Shown here: positions 12,588-22,885 of the stretch, one piece after another
Layout: the number at the start of each line of letters is the position of its first letter
Position numbering within the stretch: the stretch's first letter is position 1
NCBI GenBank assembly: GCA_028023455.1
Contig: JAQFVV010012495.1
Span: 4,091,016-4,155,015 of the forward strand
Reading direction: 5' to 3'
DNA from: Epiperipatus broadwayi
Lineage: Eukaryota > Onychophora > Udeonychophora > Euonychophora > Peripatidae
Length of the DNA: 64,000 nucleotides
Notes under the pieces: generated by a model
Databases searched by the model: none
What the model saw: the letters and a program-made list of their open reading frames with translations, nothing else
What the model was told of the DNA's origin: nothing
Position numbers and translations under genes: made by a program

Positions 12588-13346
12588 TATGCCCAGGGCT
12601 CCAGGGGCAAGTGGGGCCCTGAATAAAGCTATTTTATTTTCATCAACATAATATATATCTTACTCATTAATAAAATAGACTGAGGAACCAACATTTGATG
12701 CAAATTCTTAGACATAAAACTAAAGCTTACTTTTAAAATGAAATGCACCAAATTTCCAAACATCTTACTATTTGAACATTATATAAATGGGCAAATAGAT
12801 AGTATTTTTGTATCCAAATAGTCCTGCATTCCTGGTTGGGCTAAAAGTGTTTTATAACATTTTCTGTGAAGACATATGTGACCAGTCTCCATTAGAATGC
12901 CTTAAAAAAATTCCCCAAACAGGAAATGCATTTCCCAATTTAAATATAATCTTAAGAATTTTATTAACAATTCCAATAATCACTTCTGAGTCCAAGCGTA
13001 GTTTGTCAAATCTTAATAATAAAAAACTATTCAAGATCCACAATGGTACAAGAAAGATTACTCAATGCAATGCTGTTTTCCATAGAAAATAAATTATGCG
13101 AAGACTTAAATTAAAATGAGATAATAGATAAATGTTCTGAAATTAAAGCAAGGAAAGTAAAGTTATATTAATTTTGTTTATCATTTATATTAAGGTGTTA
13201 TAAGTTAAGTATTACTATTTAGATAAAAATAAATGTTACTTATGCATTAAAAATTAAAGATATTATTTAATTATTCACCTTTTTCTTATCTGGTGGGTCC
13301 ATTCTATATTTGTGCCCAGGGTCTCAAAATTCAAAGGGCTACCCTG
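12588..13346 (+). mobile_element. hAT-type DNA transposon remnant
   Basis: The transposase C-terminus at 12808-13170 is followed at 13315-13346 by GCCCAGGG...CTACCCTG, the kind of end hAT elements of the ZMYM/THAP0-like group have (terminal CAGGG when read inward). A similar CCAGGG...GGGGCCCTG string stands at 12591-12624 and may be the other end or an internal piece. No matching 8-bp duplication was found, so the left limit is a guess. Confidence 0.45.
12808..13170 (+). pseudogene. hAT transposase, C-terminal dimerisation region, frameshifted
   Basis: The open frame to about 13047 contains a Ser-Pro-Leu-Glu helix, Phe-Pro-Asn-Leu followed by Leu-Arg-Ile-Leu-Leu-Thr-Ile-Pro, then Ser-Lys-Arg-Ser-Leu-Ser-Asn-Leu. 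These correspond to the family pattern of a hydrophobic helix ending in Thr-Ile-Pro followed by (A/S)-E-R-S-F-S-x-L. After a frameshift near 13047 another frame continues with Arg-Leu-Leu-Asn-Ala, Ser-Ile-Glu-Asn, and Lys-Ala-Arg-Lys-Val-Lys to about 13170, as the family tail does. The catalytic domain and BED finger are absent. Such proteins cut and paste their element as dimers or higher oligomers; this one cannot. Confidence 0.75.
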
Positions 13347-14984
13347 CCTCCAATAGATCCAGATTACAAAAAATAACAAATGCAAAATAAAAATGAAATC
13401 TAAAAACAATAAAAGCTTATTATAGTAATAGATTTAGATATTTATCCAAAATAATACCATGATGTGCTTCATACACAAGTGATTGTTGTGAATACTATCT
13501 GTTCAGCAGGCAGAGCTTTACAGATAGCTAATAATGATATATGTCAATGTCAGCATTGGCTGTACACAGATCACCTGACTAACATGTTTCAACTTGGCGC
13601 AGCTTTAAAATCATATGAGGTTTATATTAATTTTCATAATTTTTCATGGAGCATTTATTGACTTTCCATGTTGCATAGATCATAGTTTGAGCAATGCAGC
13701 TGTGAAATCCTTTATTTTAAAATTACATTTTCATTGAATTGGACAAAAAAAAAACAATACCAGAAATATTGCATATTGACTTAGGATCTGCTTATATCTG
13801 GATGTTTGTCAAATTATGCAATAGCAATAATAATAACAACAATAACTCCAACAACAATAACAACAATAATAGTAATAAATGAAAAAATGAAAAAGCTCTG
13901 CAAATTAAAAACTCACAAATTAGACTGATTGATTATAGTCATTGATTCTCCCCACTGTTTAGAATGTGTATTGTGTTGATTCAATAAATAAAGAAGGACA
14001 ACTAACCGAAAATATTAATCTAAAACTAGAATTGTTCTGTATTTGTTAGATCAATCGTTTTTAATACAGGTCTGTTTTTATTTTTTCAAAAATTTTCATC
14101 GTGGTAATAGAAATAATAAACATGCTGCTTGTACCTAATATTACTATGTAACTTTACTTAATAATTAAAAAAAAAAAAAGATAACTAAGGTTTCCAAAAA
14201 TAATGTACATTTGGGCATTAATTATACTTTTTTCATTTTGAAATATAAAAGAGCAAACAACCACAAAAGAACAAGAATGAGATGAAAAATATACTGCGAC
14301 TAAAAAAGTTTAAAAAATGGTGAAAGGGATAATAAACTAATCCATCCTCTAAAGAATATTATGACAATTCAATGCAATCATATTTTCTGCACGATTGGAA
14401 TTTCACCTTCATAATGCATTTATGTGCCACTTTAAAAAATTTCCCAGTTGTGTGGTTTTACAACTGCAAACTAAAGATCCCAATTGTTCTATGCAAAAAA
14501 TAAAGTAGAAATAAAAATAGTATCATTTTTAATATGTTTCCCTTGGTGTATTAGAGATCAACTACTTATAATTGAATACATAAATAAATGCTATTATTAA
14601 ATTTAGTAGCGAAAGCTGGAACTGATGTATTTCTTCCTATCTCACTTCAAACAACAACAAAAAACACAAATATATATATATATATTCATTTTTATCAGTC
14701 ATAACATTGTATACCATATCAACAAAATGAAAACACGTAAGCTTAATTAATAGCAGAAATATATATTTATGTTTGATACGATGTTCACCAGTGATAACAA
14801 GATATCAATATAGATGTCATAGTTTCATATCTGGGTGACAAATGTAATCAAATTGATTTCTATGACCCCCCCCTTCTACAAAGTCCAAATAGTCAATGCT
14901 TTAGTGACTTAAAAATGGGGTTCACGATTAAAAGAAGCATGGAATTAATTTAAGTTTATTAGTTTTTTTCTTCAGTTTTGCTTA
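13347..14984. other. no gene seen; simple repeats
   Basis: Contains an AAC/AAT-rich microsatellite at about 13828-13880, a (TA)n tract near 14671-14685 and a C9 run near 14867. No supported coding region. Confidence 0.4.
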
Positions 14985-15569
14985 AAATCCAATTTGTCAA
15001 TCATGAATAATATTTCTATAGTGTAATTTTCATGATATCACTCATCCTATGCCCACTACAAAGTGTTAAAAATGGATAGAAACTAGTGTCTACCTTACTT
15101 AAGAGCGATGTAGTGAAAATTATGCTACAGAAATATTATTCATTATTGGATAATCCCTAGTCTAATAAATGACTAATAAAAATTATTAATATATTTTCAT
15201 TAAGTGATTTGTATCAAAGTTATGAGGGCAGCATGCTTGACACTTATGTGTAAAAGACAGTGTAAGAGATTGTGATCTGGGCCAACTTATAAGTACTGGT
15301 TCAGCTTGAAATATGCATCTTGGGGATCGTAGATCTTTTTCACATGATTTTGGTCATATGTTTATGATTACATCCTTCCACAAGGTGTTAAAAAAGGATA
15401 GAAGCCAGTTCCTATCTTGCATGAGAGTGATGTAGTCAAAATTATGCTATAAAAATATTATTCATTATAGGATAATCTCTATTCTAATGAATGATTAATA
15501 AAAATTATTAATATATCTTCATTAAGTGATTTGGGTCAAAGTTGTGAGGGCAGCTTATCTGACACTTAA
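14985..15569 (+). repeat. tandem repeat array of family T (first two units)
   Basis: Two units of about 310 bases follow each other; landmarks AGCGATGTAGTGAAAATTATGC (15104) and GAGTGATGTAGTCAAAATTATGC (15425) mark the same point. Each unit has TATTATTCATTATNGGATAATC and GATTTTGGTCATATGTTTATGATTACAT-like segments. The left edge (14998-15060) is an inverted copy of a unit's end, so units have palindromic outer parts. Other copies are at 21690-21960 and 27338-27775, with reverse-strand fragments at 29915-29975, 30765-30915 and 31600-31735. Confidence 0.6.
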
Positions 15570-16331
15570 CCTTTTAACCGCTAATTATATTATTGGTTGT
15601 ATGAGGTAAAAATCAAATCTTTTAATTGGCCAACTCACAAACTGAAGACAAAGCCTATTGTTAAAACATATTCGCCTATAATATTAAATTCAACTCGGAT
15701 ACGTTTATAAAAAGTATATTATTAATTTTTCAGGTTATGAAGAGAACGAAAGTTCTTTAAAAATATAAATTGCTATTTATTTATTCTAAAATATTCAATA
15801 TCGGCAACATAAAAGCTATAATATAAACAAATAAGATCGACTTTTACGTTATAGAAAAGTAAATAATGTGTGCTTGTTACTACATCTTCAATATTTGTAC
15901 TAAAATCTTCAATATTTTTGATAAATGCATGTATATGTGCTTTTTATTATTCATCTCTGAAAATATTTTTTAATTTCCATAAATATAATTTTATAATAAT
16001 TTAAATCGTAATTGAAAATTGAAAATCTCAGCATTTTTCTACTATTTATCTTTGATCAGAGCAGTTTCGTTTGTTCTTTCCAGCTAATTAGAATGTCTTT
16101 TTCGGCTGAGAGCATGGCTAAGAACCAATCACAAATAATGTTCTTTCTTTGTTTAGGTTTAAATGCGTTTTTATATTTTTACTTGTAAAATAAATCGGAA
16201 GATGGCACCATCTTACAGAACTTTTAAAAACCCATTCAATACGTGTTTAACGAATATTTTCGTATAAAAACTGGCTGAGTTAGAGTGATGTCAGATGTCG
16301 ACGAGGAGCCTTGTAAGAGGCGGGAAAAGGG
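15570..16331. mobile_element. piggyBac-like non-autonomous DNA element (762 bp)
   Basis: Bounded by TTAA on both sides (15566-15569 and 16332-16335), with ends CCTTTTAACCGC and, on the other strand, CCCTTTTCCCGCC. A TTAA target and ends starting CC(C)TTT are the mark of the piggyBac superfamily. The surrounding family T repeat reads on across the junctions: GACAC before and AATTAAACTGTAG after, as in the uninterrupted copy at 27514-27540. No transposase is encoded; the inside is A+T-rich. Confidence 0.65.
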
Positions 16332-16368
16332 TTAATAATTAAACTGTAGTAACTTGCTATATATATAT

Positions 16369-16630
16369 TGTACCAACATTGTGTGGCACATAATATTTTT
16401 TTTAAAATTATAAAAAAATAAAATATTTCATCAAAGAAAATGTAAGATTAAAAGTTTAAAGTTCAAAAAAAATTTGAAAGGGTTTTTTTTTTATTAATAA
16501 AAATTTAAAGTAAAGTTTAAAAAATAAATTTTTTTTTAGTAAAAAAAAAAAAAAAATAAAAAAATTTTAAATAAAATATAAAAAGGAAAAAATAAAATAA
16601 AATATAAAAAAAAAAAAAAAAAAAATAAAA

Positions 16631-16687
<57 letters not shown>

Positions 16688-17680
16688 AGAATCAAAAATG
16701 CAGTGTTAAAACCTTGGAAAACATATGACTTTCTCCAGCATGAAGTCCGATGAAAACAGCCAACCTACCCGATAAAAGGGATGCCTGTGTAACAACCTGA
16801 AGCTGCTCAATATCTAATTGTCTTAAAGAAAATGCCTTGGAATAATAAGCATCAAATCTCCACAAGAAAACCTCAAATCTAACCAGTTAGAAATATTTCA
16901 TTAGAAGCAGCAAACAGCAAGAAGTATCCACATTCAAAATCCTAGGTAATAACATTTTTCTTATACTCATTTCTAAAGTAGCCATCACATTCGTAAAGCT
17001 CCAAGAGTCAAGTTTAAAAACTCTATAGCATACATAGACGAACTATTAATATGTGCGTTTAAAATTTTTGTGTGTTCATGCATTAGTATATTGATGTCAT
17101 TGTATTTTAAATTTCAAATATTATTTAATGCTTTCTCCTAAGATATTATAGTGTGTAAATTATAAATGTGCGTGTGTGTTATATTAGTTAAATAAGATAT
17201 TTAAAATTAGGTTAATAAATGTTAATTGAAATAAATTGGCTTTAAACTAAAACTTTATTTTGTCGGTCAATTCTTTTGCCACTATTTAAGTGAAACAATA
17301 TTTTGTTATTGAATTAAAAATAGACTGAGATAGTTAAGGGATTTTATGAGCCTACTATCTGAACATATTAGTTTTAGACTAGCTGGAACCCAGGGTTTAC
17401 TCTGAAACAAATAAAGTGTTTGGATAGTAGGGGTTTGAATCTAGCAGCCGAAGTGGACTACGATCTGGAAATGTAATCATGTTATGTGTTGCATAGTTCG
17501 GTCTGATCGTGGGTATTATTGACAGCTCTGCTATCAATAATATTTTCCACTTTGCTCGAACATGCCGGTTCGTTCACGTAATATTTATAATTAAATAAGA
17601 TTATAAATGTATTATAAATAAGGTTGGAACTCAGCTAAACCAATTTGCAGACGAAGTGTGAGCATCATTGGATTGAATCC
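16369..17680 (+). repeat. 5' LTR of family L copy 2, with A-rich replacement
   Basis: From 16690 to 17680 it matches 20678-21678 closely. The part 16400-16684 is a mass of A runs, including an almost unbroken poly(A) of about 60 at 16625-16684, and is shorter than the corresponding 20000-20675 of the 3' LTR. Either a deletion with simple-sequence expansion or an assembly/read problem. Confidence 0.7.
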
Positions 17681-18016
17681 ACATGGACCAAACTTGTCAT
17701 AAATGACAGTTAACTAAATGTTTTGTTTATTGTTTGAAAATAAAATTTTTTTAAGTAAGCTAAATTACGTATGTTAAAGTGGTTTAATTTTAAAAAAAGA
17801 ATTGACCAAAAACTTTTTTTTTCTTTAAATGAAAAGAGATTTTGACATTTATGCTATTTAAAATAAATTATTCTTTTAAATTAAAGACAGTTAGATATTT
17901 TGGGTGGAGATAAAGCATTAAAAATGGGTAGAAAAAAAGGACAGAGGGGTGGAGTCGGTCGTATGCTCTGTGTAAGAAAATAAATAAACAGCTCGTATTT
18001 AAATATTGTTTTAAAA

Positions 18017-18660
18017 ATGGAAAAAGAGAAAAAAGAAGTATCTGAGATGCAGATGATGATGAAAATGATGATGAATAGAATGCAAGAATTCAAACAAAGC
18101 CAGCAAGAATTCAAAGTAGAAATGATTAGAGAAATAAGAGAAATGAGACATGAGATAACAGGAAAGGTAGACAAAAACCAAGAAATTATAGAGCTAGATT
18201 TAATTAAAGAAAATCAGGAAGATGAAAAGGAAGTTGAGGTGATAAAAGACATGAAAATTGAATTAGAATCAGATAGCAACAGATAAAGTAGAAACAAATG
18301 TAGATCAAGAAATAGGAGAGAGACATAAGTTCAAGGTAGAAGATAGCATTAAGTATAGTAGTTTGGAAATAAAATTAATTAAGATAGAAAATAAAAATAA
18401 AAAGGTTAAAGTAAACATTCATGTTCGCTGTAGATGTAGATTTAAAACAAAGAAAAAAAAGCAGAAAAAAACATTCTCAGTTTGAAGTAATACGGAGTTC
18501 TGCGAGGCTTAAAGGTTTTCTACTCTATAAAGCAGAAAATAGAACAGAACGGGAAAGAGATAAATCAATAAATTTTAATCATGGAATAGACAAGAGGGGA
18601 AAGTTACTTTATATTATAGAGGTAGTAGGTAGAAAGAAAGAACCACCTGACAAAGTTTAG
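18017..18660 (+). pseudogene. possible gag-like remnant inside LTR element copy 2
   Basis: The first frame (18017-18286, 89 residues) is almost wholly charged and starts Met-Glu-Lys-Glu-Lys-Lys, with Met-Met-Lys and Gln-Glu-Phe-Lys heptad-like spacing: a predicted coiled coil, as at the N-terminus of some gypsy-type Gag proteins. After a frame change near 18285 a second frame runs to about 18425, and a third (18421-18660) is rich in Lys/Arg and contains Asn-His-Gly-Ile-Asp-Lys-Arg-Gly. It lies just after the 5' LTR, where gag belongs. No zinc knuckle, protease or polymerase follows. The low-complexity composition makes the homology uncertain. Confidence 0.35.
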
Positions 18661-19482
18661 GAGTTAATTAGGGATGGAATACTAAAGTAACAAAAAGAAA
18701 CAAAAGATCAAAAATGGTTGATGAATTTAAAAAGAAAACTTGTTGACGTCGGTGATAAACTTAAATCAGAGAATCTGTTATTTAAAGCTAAAATAATAGA
18801 TTGTTTTGTAAAATAATAATAACGGAGGCTTCGTAAAATAAAAGATTTTTTTCTCCACACACATATTAATAAGGAAGAAATGCTCATAAATAAACAGTTC
18901 AAAAAAAAAAAAAATCAAATCAATAAAATCAAGTTAAACAAATGGTCAAATTAATGATTTAAAAGTAAAGTTTGTAGGATTAAATAAAGGAATAAAATAA
19001 CGGAAATACGTAGAATGAAATCAAGTTAAATAAATAAGTAATATATCTGTAAAAAAAATAAATAAAGTAGTGAAATAAAATAAAAATAGTTGTTTCTGAA
19101 TACACGCATGGTAAGAAAAGGAAATAAATAAATGGTTTAAAGTAATCAAAATAAATAAAAATATCTGTATAATAATGAATCGTAATAAAGTAAAATTTTT
19201 TTTTTTTTTTTAATATATGCATGTTAAATAAAGAAGTTGAATAAATGGTTCAAAAGTAATACTGTAATATAAATAAATATGTTAAAGTAATGTCCATGTG
19301 AATTTAAAAATAATATTGTAATGTTCATAAATAAAAATGAAAATCAATCTAAGTTATATTAGGAATGTATAAGGGTTTGAAATTAAAGGGAGTGAGGATA
19401 GTGTAGAAATAAGTTTTAGATAAGGATAAGTGAAAGCTGTTGACTGGATAAAATTTAGCACCTGTAATGAACTTATCAGGGA

Positions 19483-19843
19483 TCATTCCCCTTTTAAAAT
19501 GCACACTGGGAACAACCAGAGTAAGTTGTAAGTCACATTTTCAGGGAAGAATCCCCATATCTCGTATCTCATTTCCAAAGCATAAGTCAGATTGGACAGT
19601 TGATGAATCCTGCCATCTGCAGTGACCTTTTTTGTCAAAGTCCAGTCAAGAGAACAGGCACCCAAAGCTTTGGTTTTTATACATGTAAGTCAGTATAAGC
19701 CAGTGAACCTGCATCCGCCTCATTTCCAAAAGATCCCTGTGCCACAAATTTAGTTTGTCCTCATGGTCATTATCCAGGACTAAGACAATTGTAAGCAATG
19801 TTGCCAGCATCAAAAGAAGTAAAGTATAATTGAAGATTGCCAT
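19483..19843 (-). pseudogene. antisense reading frame in the LTR element, signal-peptide-like start
   Basis: Reading opposite to the element, 19843-19646 begins Met-Ala-Ile-Phe-Asn-Tyr followed by a run of Leu/Met/Ala/Val that could be a signal peptide or membrane segment, then a soluble stretch with Trp-His-Arg-Asp. After a frameshift near 19660 the frame 19665-19483 continues with Thr-Ala-Asp-Gly-Arg-Ile-His-Gln-Leu, Glu-Met-Arg-Tyr-Glu-Ile-Trp-Gly-Phe-Phe-Pro-Glu-Asn and Leu-Trp-Leu-Phe-Pro. The equivalent block of copy 1 (4830-5060) gives related residues with stops. I do not recognise a family; antisense accessory frames are known in some LTR retrotransposons. Confidence 0.3.
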
Positions 19844-19956
19844 TAGAATGTAAAGTAAAAGATATTAAAAAGCAAACTTAAAAAATTAATAAATATTTAG
19901 AAGTAAGAATTAAAGTTATCAGAGATAAAATGGTCAAAAATGATGCATTTTACTCT

Positions 19957-19970
19957 CAAACAGAGGGTGG
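19957..19970 (+). promoter_or_regulatory. polypurine tract of LTR element copy 2
   Basis: CAAACAGAGGGTGG directly before the 3' LTR, the position where plus-strand DNA synthesis is primed. Copy 1 has AAACGGAGGGG at the same place. Confidence 0.6.
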
Positions 19971-19975
19971 TGTAA

Positions 19976-21678
19976 TGTACCAACATTGTGTTGGCACATA
20001 ATAATTTTGTTTAAAAATTATTAAAATAAAAAATCTTTCATCAAAGAAAACGTAAGATTAAAAGTCTTAAAGTTTCATAAAAGAAGTTAAAGAGTTTTTT
20101 TATTATTATTATTAGTTAAAATGTAATGTAAAGTTTAAAAATATAAATCACTTTTCATTTGAGTTAAAGAAAAGAAAGTAATCTTAAAACTAATATCGAG
20201 TTTATTAGAATAAAATATACAAGTACGGAAATGACAAATTAATGTGTGCTTGTTAATAAAATATATATGTGCAAGAGTAAACAAAGAAATGATAAATGTG
20301 TGTATATGTGCATGTTAAAATCATATTGAAAAAAAAAAACCCATGAAAATAAATATTAAAAAATAAATGAAAGTTAAAAAATTAAAAAACACTCAGCAAT
20401 GGCTACTAATTAAAAATATAAAAACAACACATTTGTATGGCTATTAATTAAATGATCTCCGAAAACACACGGTTAAAGGATTAACAAAGGAATTTTGACA
20501 ACAGATATAGCTGGAGGATATCAAAATGACAACACATTGTATGTATAAATAGTCAATTTTTTATCGAATAGTTAGTCAAGTTTGAGTTGAGTTTGAGTTG
20601 TGTTTAAGATACGTTTGAGATAATAGTTCAGTACAATCTATCAGTGAGTTATATCAGTCAGATTATTATATATCAAGAATCAAGAATGCAGTGTTAAAAC
20701 CTTGGAAAACATATGATTTTCTCCAGCCTGAAGTTTGATGAAAACAGCCAACCTACTTGATAAAAGGGATGCCTGCATAACAACCTGAAGCTGCTCAATA
20801 TCTAATTGTCTTAAAGAAAATGCTTTGGAATAATAAGCATCAAATCTCCACAAGAAAACCTCAAATCTAATCAGTTAGAAATATTTCATTAGAAGCAGCA
20901 AACAGCAAGAAGTATCCACGTTCAAAATCCTAGGTAATAACATTTTTCTTATACTCATTTCTAAAATAGCCATCGCATTCGTAAAGCTCCAAGAGTCAAG
21001 TTTAAAAACTCTATAGCATACATAGACGAACTATTAATATGTGCGTTTAAAATTTTTGTGTGTTCATGCATTAGTATATTGATGTCATTGTATTTTAAAT
21101 TTCAAATATTATTTAATGCTTTCTCCTAAGATATTATAGTGTGTAAATTATAAATGTGTGTGTGTTATATTAGTTAAGTAAGATATTTAAAATTAGGTTA
21201 ATAAATGTTAATTGAAATAAATTGGCTTTAAACTAAAACTTTATTTTGTCGGTCAATTCTTTTGCCACTATTTAAGTGAAACAATATTTTGTTATTGAAT
21301 TAAAAATAGACTGAGCTAGTTAAGGGATTTTTTGAGTGCTGGATTATGGGCCTACTGTCTGAGCATGTTAGTTTTAGACTAGCTGGTGCCCAGGGTTTAC
21401 TCCAAAACAAATAAAGTTTGGATAGTAGGGGTTTGAATCTAGCTGCCGAGGTAGACCACGATCTGGTAATGTGATCATGTTATGCATTGCATAGCTCGGT
21501 CTGATTGTGGGTATTATTGACAGCTCTGCTATCAATAATATTTTTCACTTTGCTCGAACGTGCCGGTTCATTCACGTAATATTTATAATTAAATAAGATT
21601 ACAAATGTATTATAAATAAGGTAGGAACTCAGCTAAACCAATGTGCAGATGAAGTGTGAGCATCATCGGATTGAACCC
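19976..21678 (+). repeat. 3' LTR of family L copy 2
   Basis: Longer counterpart of 16369-17680; nearly identical over the right-hand 1 kb, for example 20690-21170 versus 16698-17175, which suggests a more recent insertion than copy 1. Confidence 0.75.
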
Positions 21679-21689
21679 GGTAAAATATA

Positions 21690-21960
21690 TATATATACTG
21701 AACAATGATAGAGATATGTGTTAAAATTGTGATCTGGGTCAACAAAATGCTGGTTGAGCATGAAATATGTATCTTTGGGATCAAAGACCTTTTTCACATG
21801 TCTTTGGTTATATGTTTATGATTACATCCCTCAAAAAGGTGTCAAAAAGTGATAGAAACCAATCACTACCTTGAATGAAAGTGATGTAGGGGAAATTACA
21901 CTACAACAATATTATTCATTATTGGATAATCTCTGGTCTAATGAATACCAATTTATCAAT
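21690..21960 (+). repeat. family T repeat, continuation after the LTR element
   Basis: Carries on the unit interrupted at 16368: ACTGAACAATGATAGAGATATGTG, GATCTGGGTCAAC, TTTTTCACATG and finally TATTATTCATTATTGGATAATC (21911-21932). It stops near 21958. Confidence 0.6.
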
Positions 21961-22132
21961 AGACTTTTCTTTATTTCCAACTTTGGCATTTTGCCACTAA
22001 TCAATAAAAGTATATCTTGTCAGAAAACTTTATTAATTCCTGTCTGATTCGAAAATACTTTATTTTTTGCATTTGAATGAGTGCATAACATTAAATTGAT
22101 ATCAGATGATTATTCAAGTGCTAATATAATCA

Positions 22133-22423
22133 ATGATGACACCCCTTTGCAATATTCTTTTTTCCAATAAAAATAATGTATTGATAAACCCAAAGCCATT
22201 TACATATATAGCTGCACAATATATGCACTATCTTTTTCAACAAAATAATTTTTATAAAATATGTGACTCAGCTAAACTTATTGATATATATGATCCCCTA
22301 GGAAATACTATCAAATTTCCCATTAATATGATGAAAAATCATTCAAATGAGTATTTATCACATAAAGTAGTAATAAACAATATGTTTATTGCTTACTACA
22401 ATTTAAAAAAAGCAGCAAAATAA
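22133..22423 (+). other. unrecognised 96-codon open frame
   Basis: An uninterrupted frame from ATG 22133 to TAA 22421-22423, with balanced composition for such A+T-rich DNA: Asp-Ile-Tyr-Asp-Pro-Leu-Gly-Asn, Lys-Phe-Pro-Ile-Asn-Met-Met, His-Lys-Val-Val-Ile-Asn-Asn. No known motif is recognised. It lies between the family T repeat and the RTE element. It could be part of an exon or a piece of an old element. Chance is possible but the length is above most frames here. Confidence 0.2.
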
Positions 22424-22860
22424 TTTTTGATATGATCTTATGACACATTGATAAATGTATTGCATGAATGGGTATGTATTACCTACATTTTGATAATTCT
22501 ACCCATTATTATATTACTATTAGAAGCACATAGAAAAAAATAAATTGCAAGATAATCTTATATAAAAGGAATGGAAACCATTCCATCCAGTATAGTTATA
22601 TAAAATGTGTACAAGACTGACATCTTCAGATTTTTTTTGACTAATAATTTTAGTTCCAATTTCTACCACCAAAAAAATTGGAGCAGCAAACTAATATTAT
22701 AGATAACCACAAAATAGTGAAGCGATAGCAGCACCATCATAATACTTCAAAATGTCTCAAAATGAGTAACAAAGAAATGACTGCAAGGAATCCTGTTAAA
22801 TCATCTAGAAGTGATGCTTTTATTTTAGAATATTGGTTTCATTTTGTATTTTAATTCATA

Positions 22861-22871
22861 ATAAGCTGAGT
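22861..22871. repeat. target-site duplication, left copy
   Basis: ATAAGCTGAGT; the identical 11 bases stand at 26166-26176 and bracket the RTE element. Confidence 0.85.
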
Positions 22872-22885
22872 CATCATCATCATTA

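Larger units (their letters stand above)
16369..21678 (+). mobile_element. LTR retrotransposon of family L, copy 2, inserted in a family T repeat
   Basis: Direct repeats at 16369-17680 and 19976-21678 flank a 2.3-kb inside. The segment after the left repeat (about 17674-17710) aligns with the PBS region of copy 1, and the purine tract CAAACAGAGGGTGG (19957-19970) precedes the right repeat. The element starts TGTACC after ATATATATAT and ends before ATATATATATA. The flanks ACTGTAGTAAC (16353) and ACTGAACAATGATAG (21697) are adjacent in the empty repeat at 27534-27574, which shows the insertion directly. There is no pol. Right limit is uncertain by about 15 bases. Confidence 0.8.

Noticed and set aside
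12323-12610. Minus-strand 95-codon frame
   Set aside because: No motif; the right end overlaps hAT-like terminal sequence, so it is likely chance.
14985-15569. CRISPR-like or satellite array
   Set aside because: Only two adjacent units of ~310 bp with palindromic outer parts and scattered fragments elsewhere; this is a eukaryotic interspersed repeat, not an array of short repeats and spacers.
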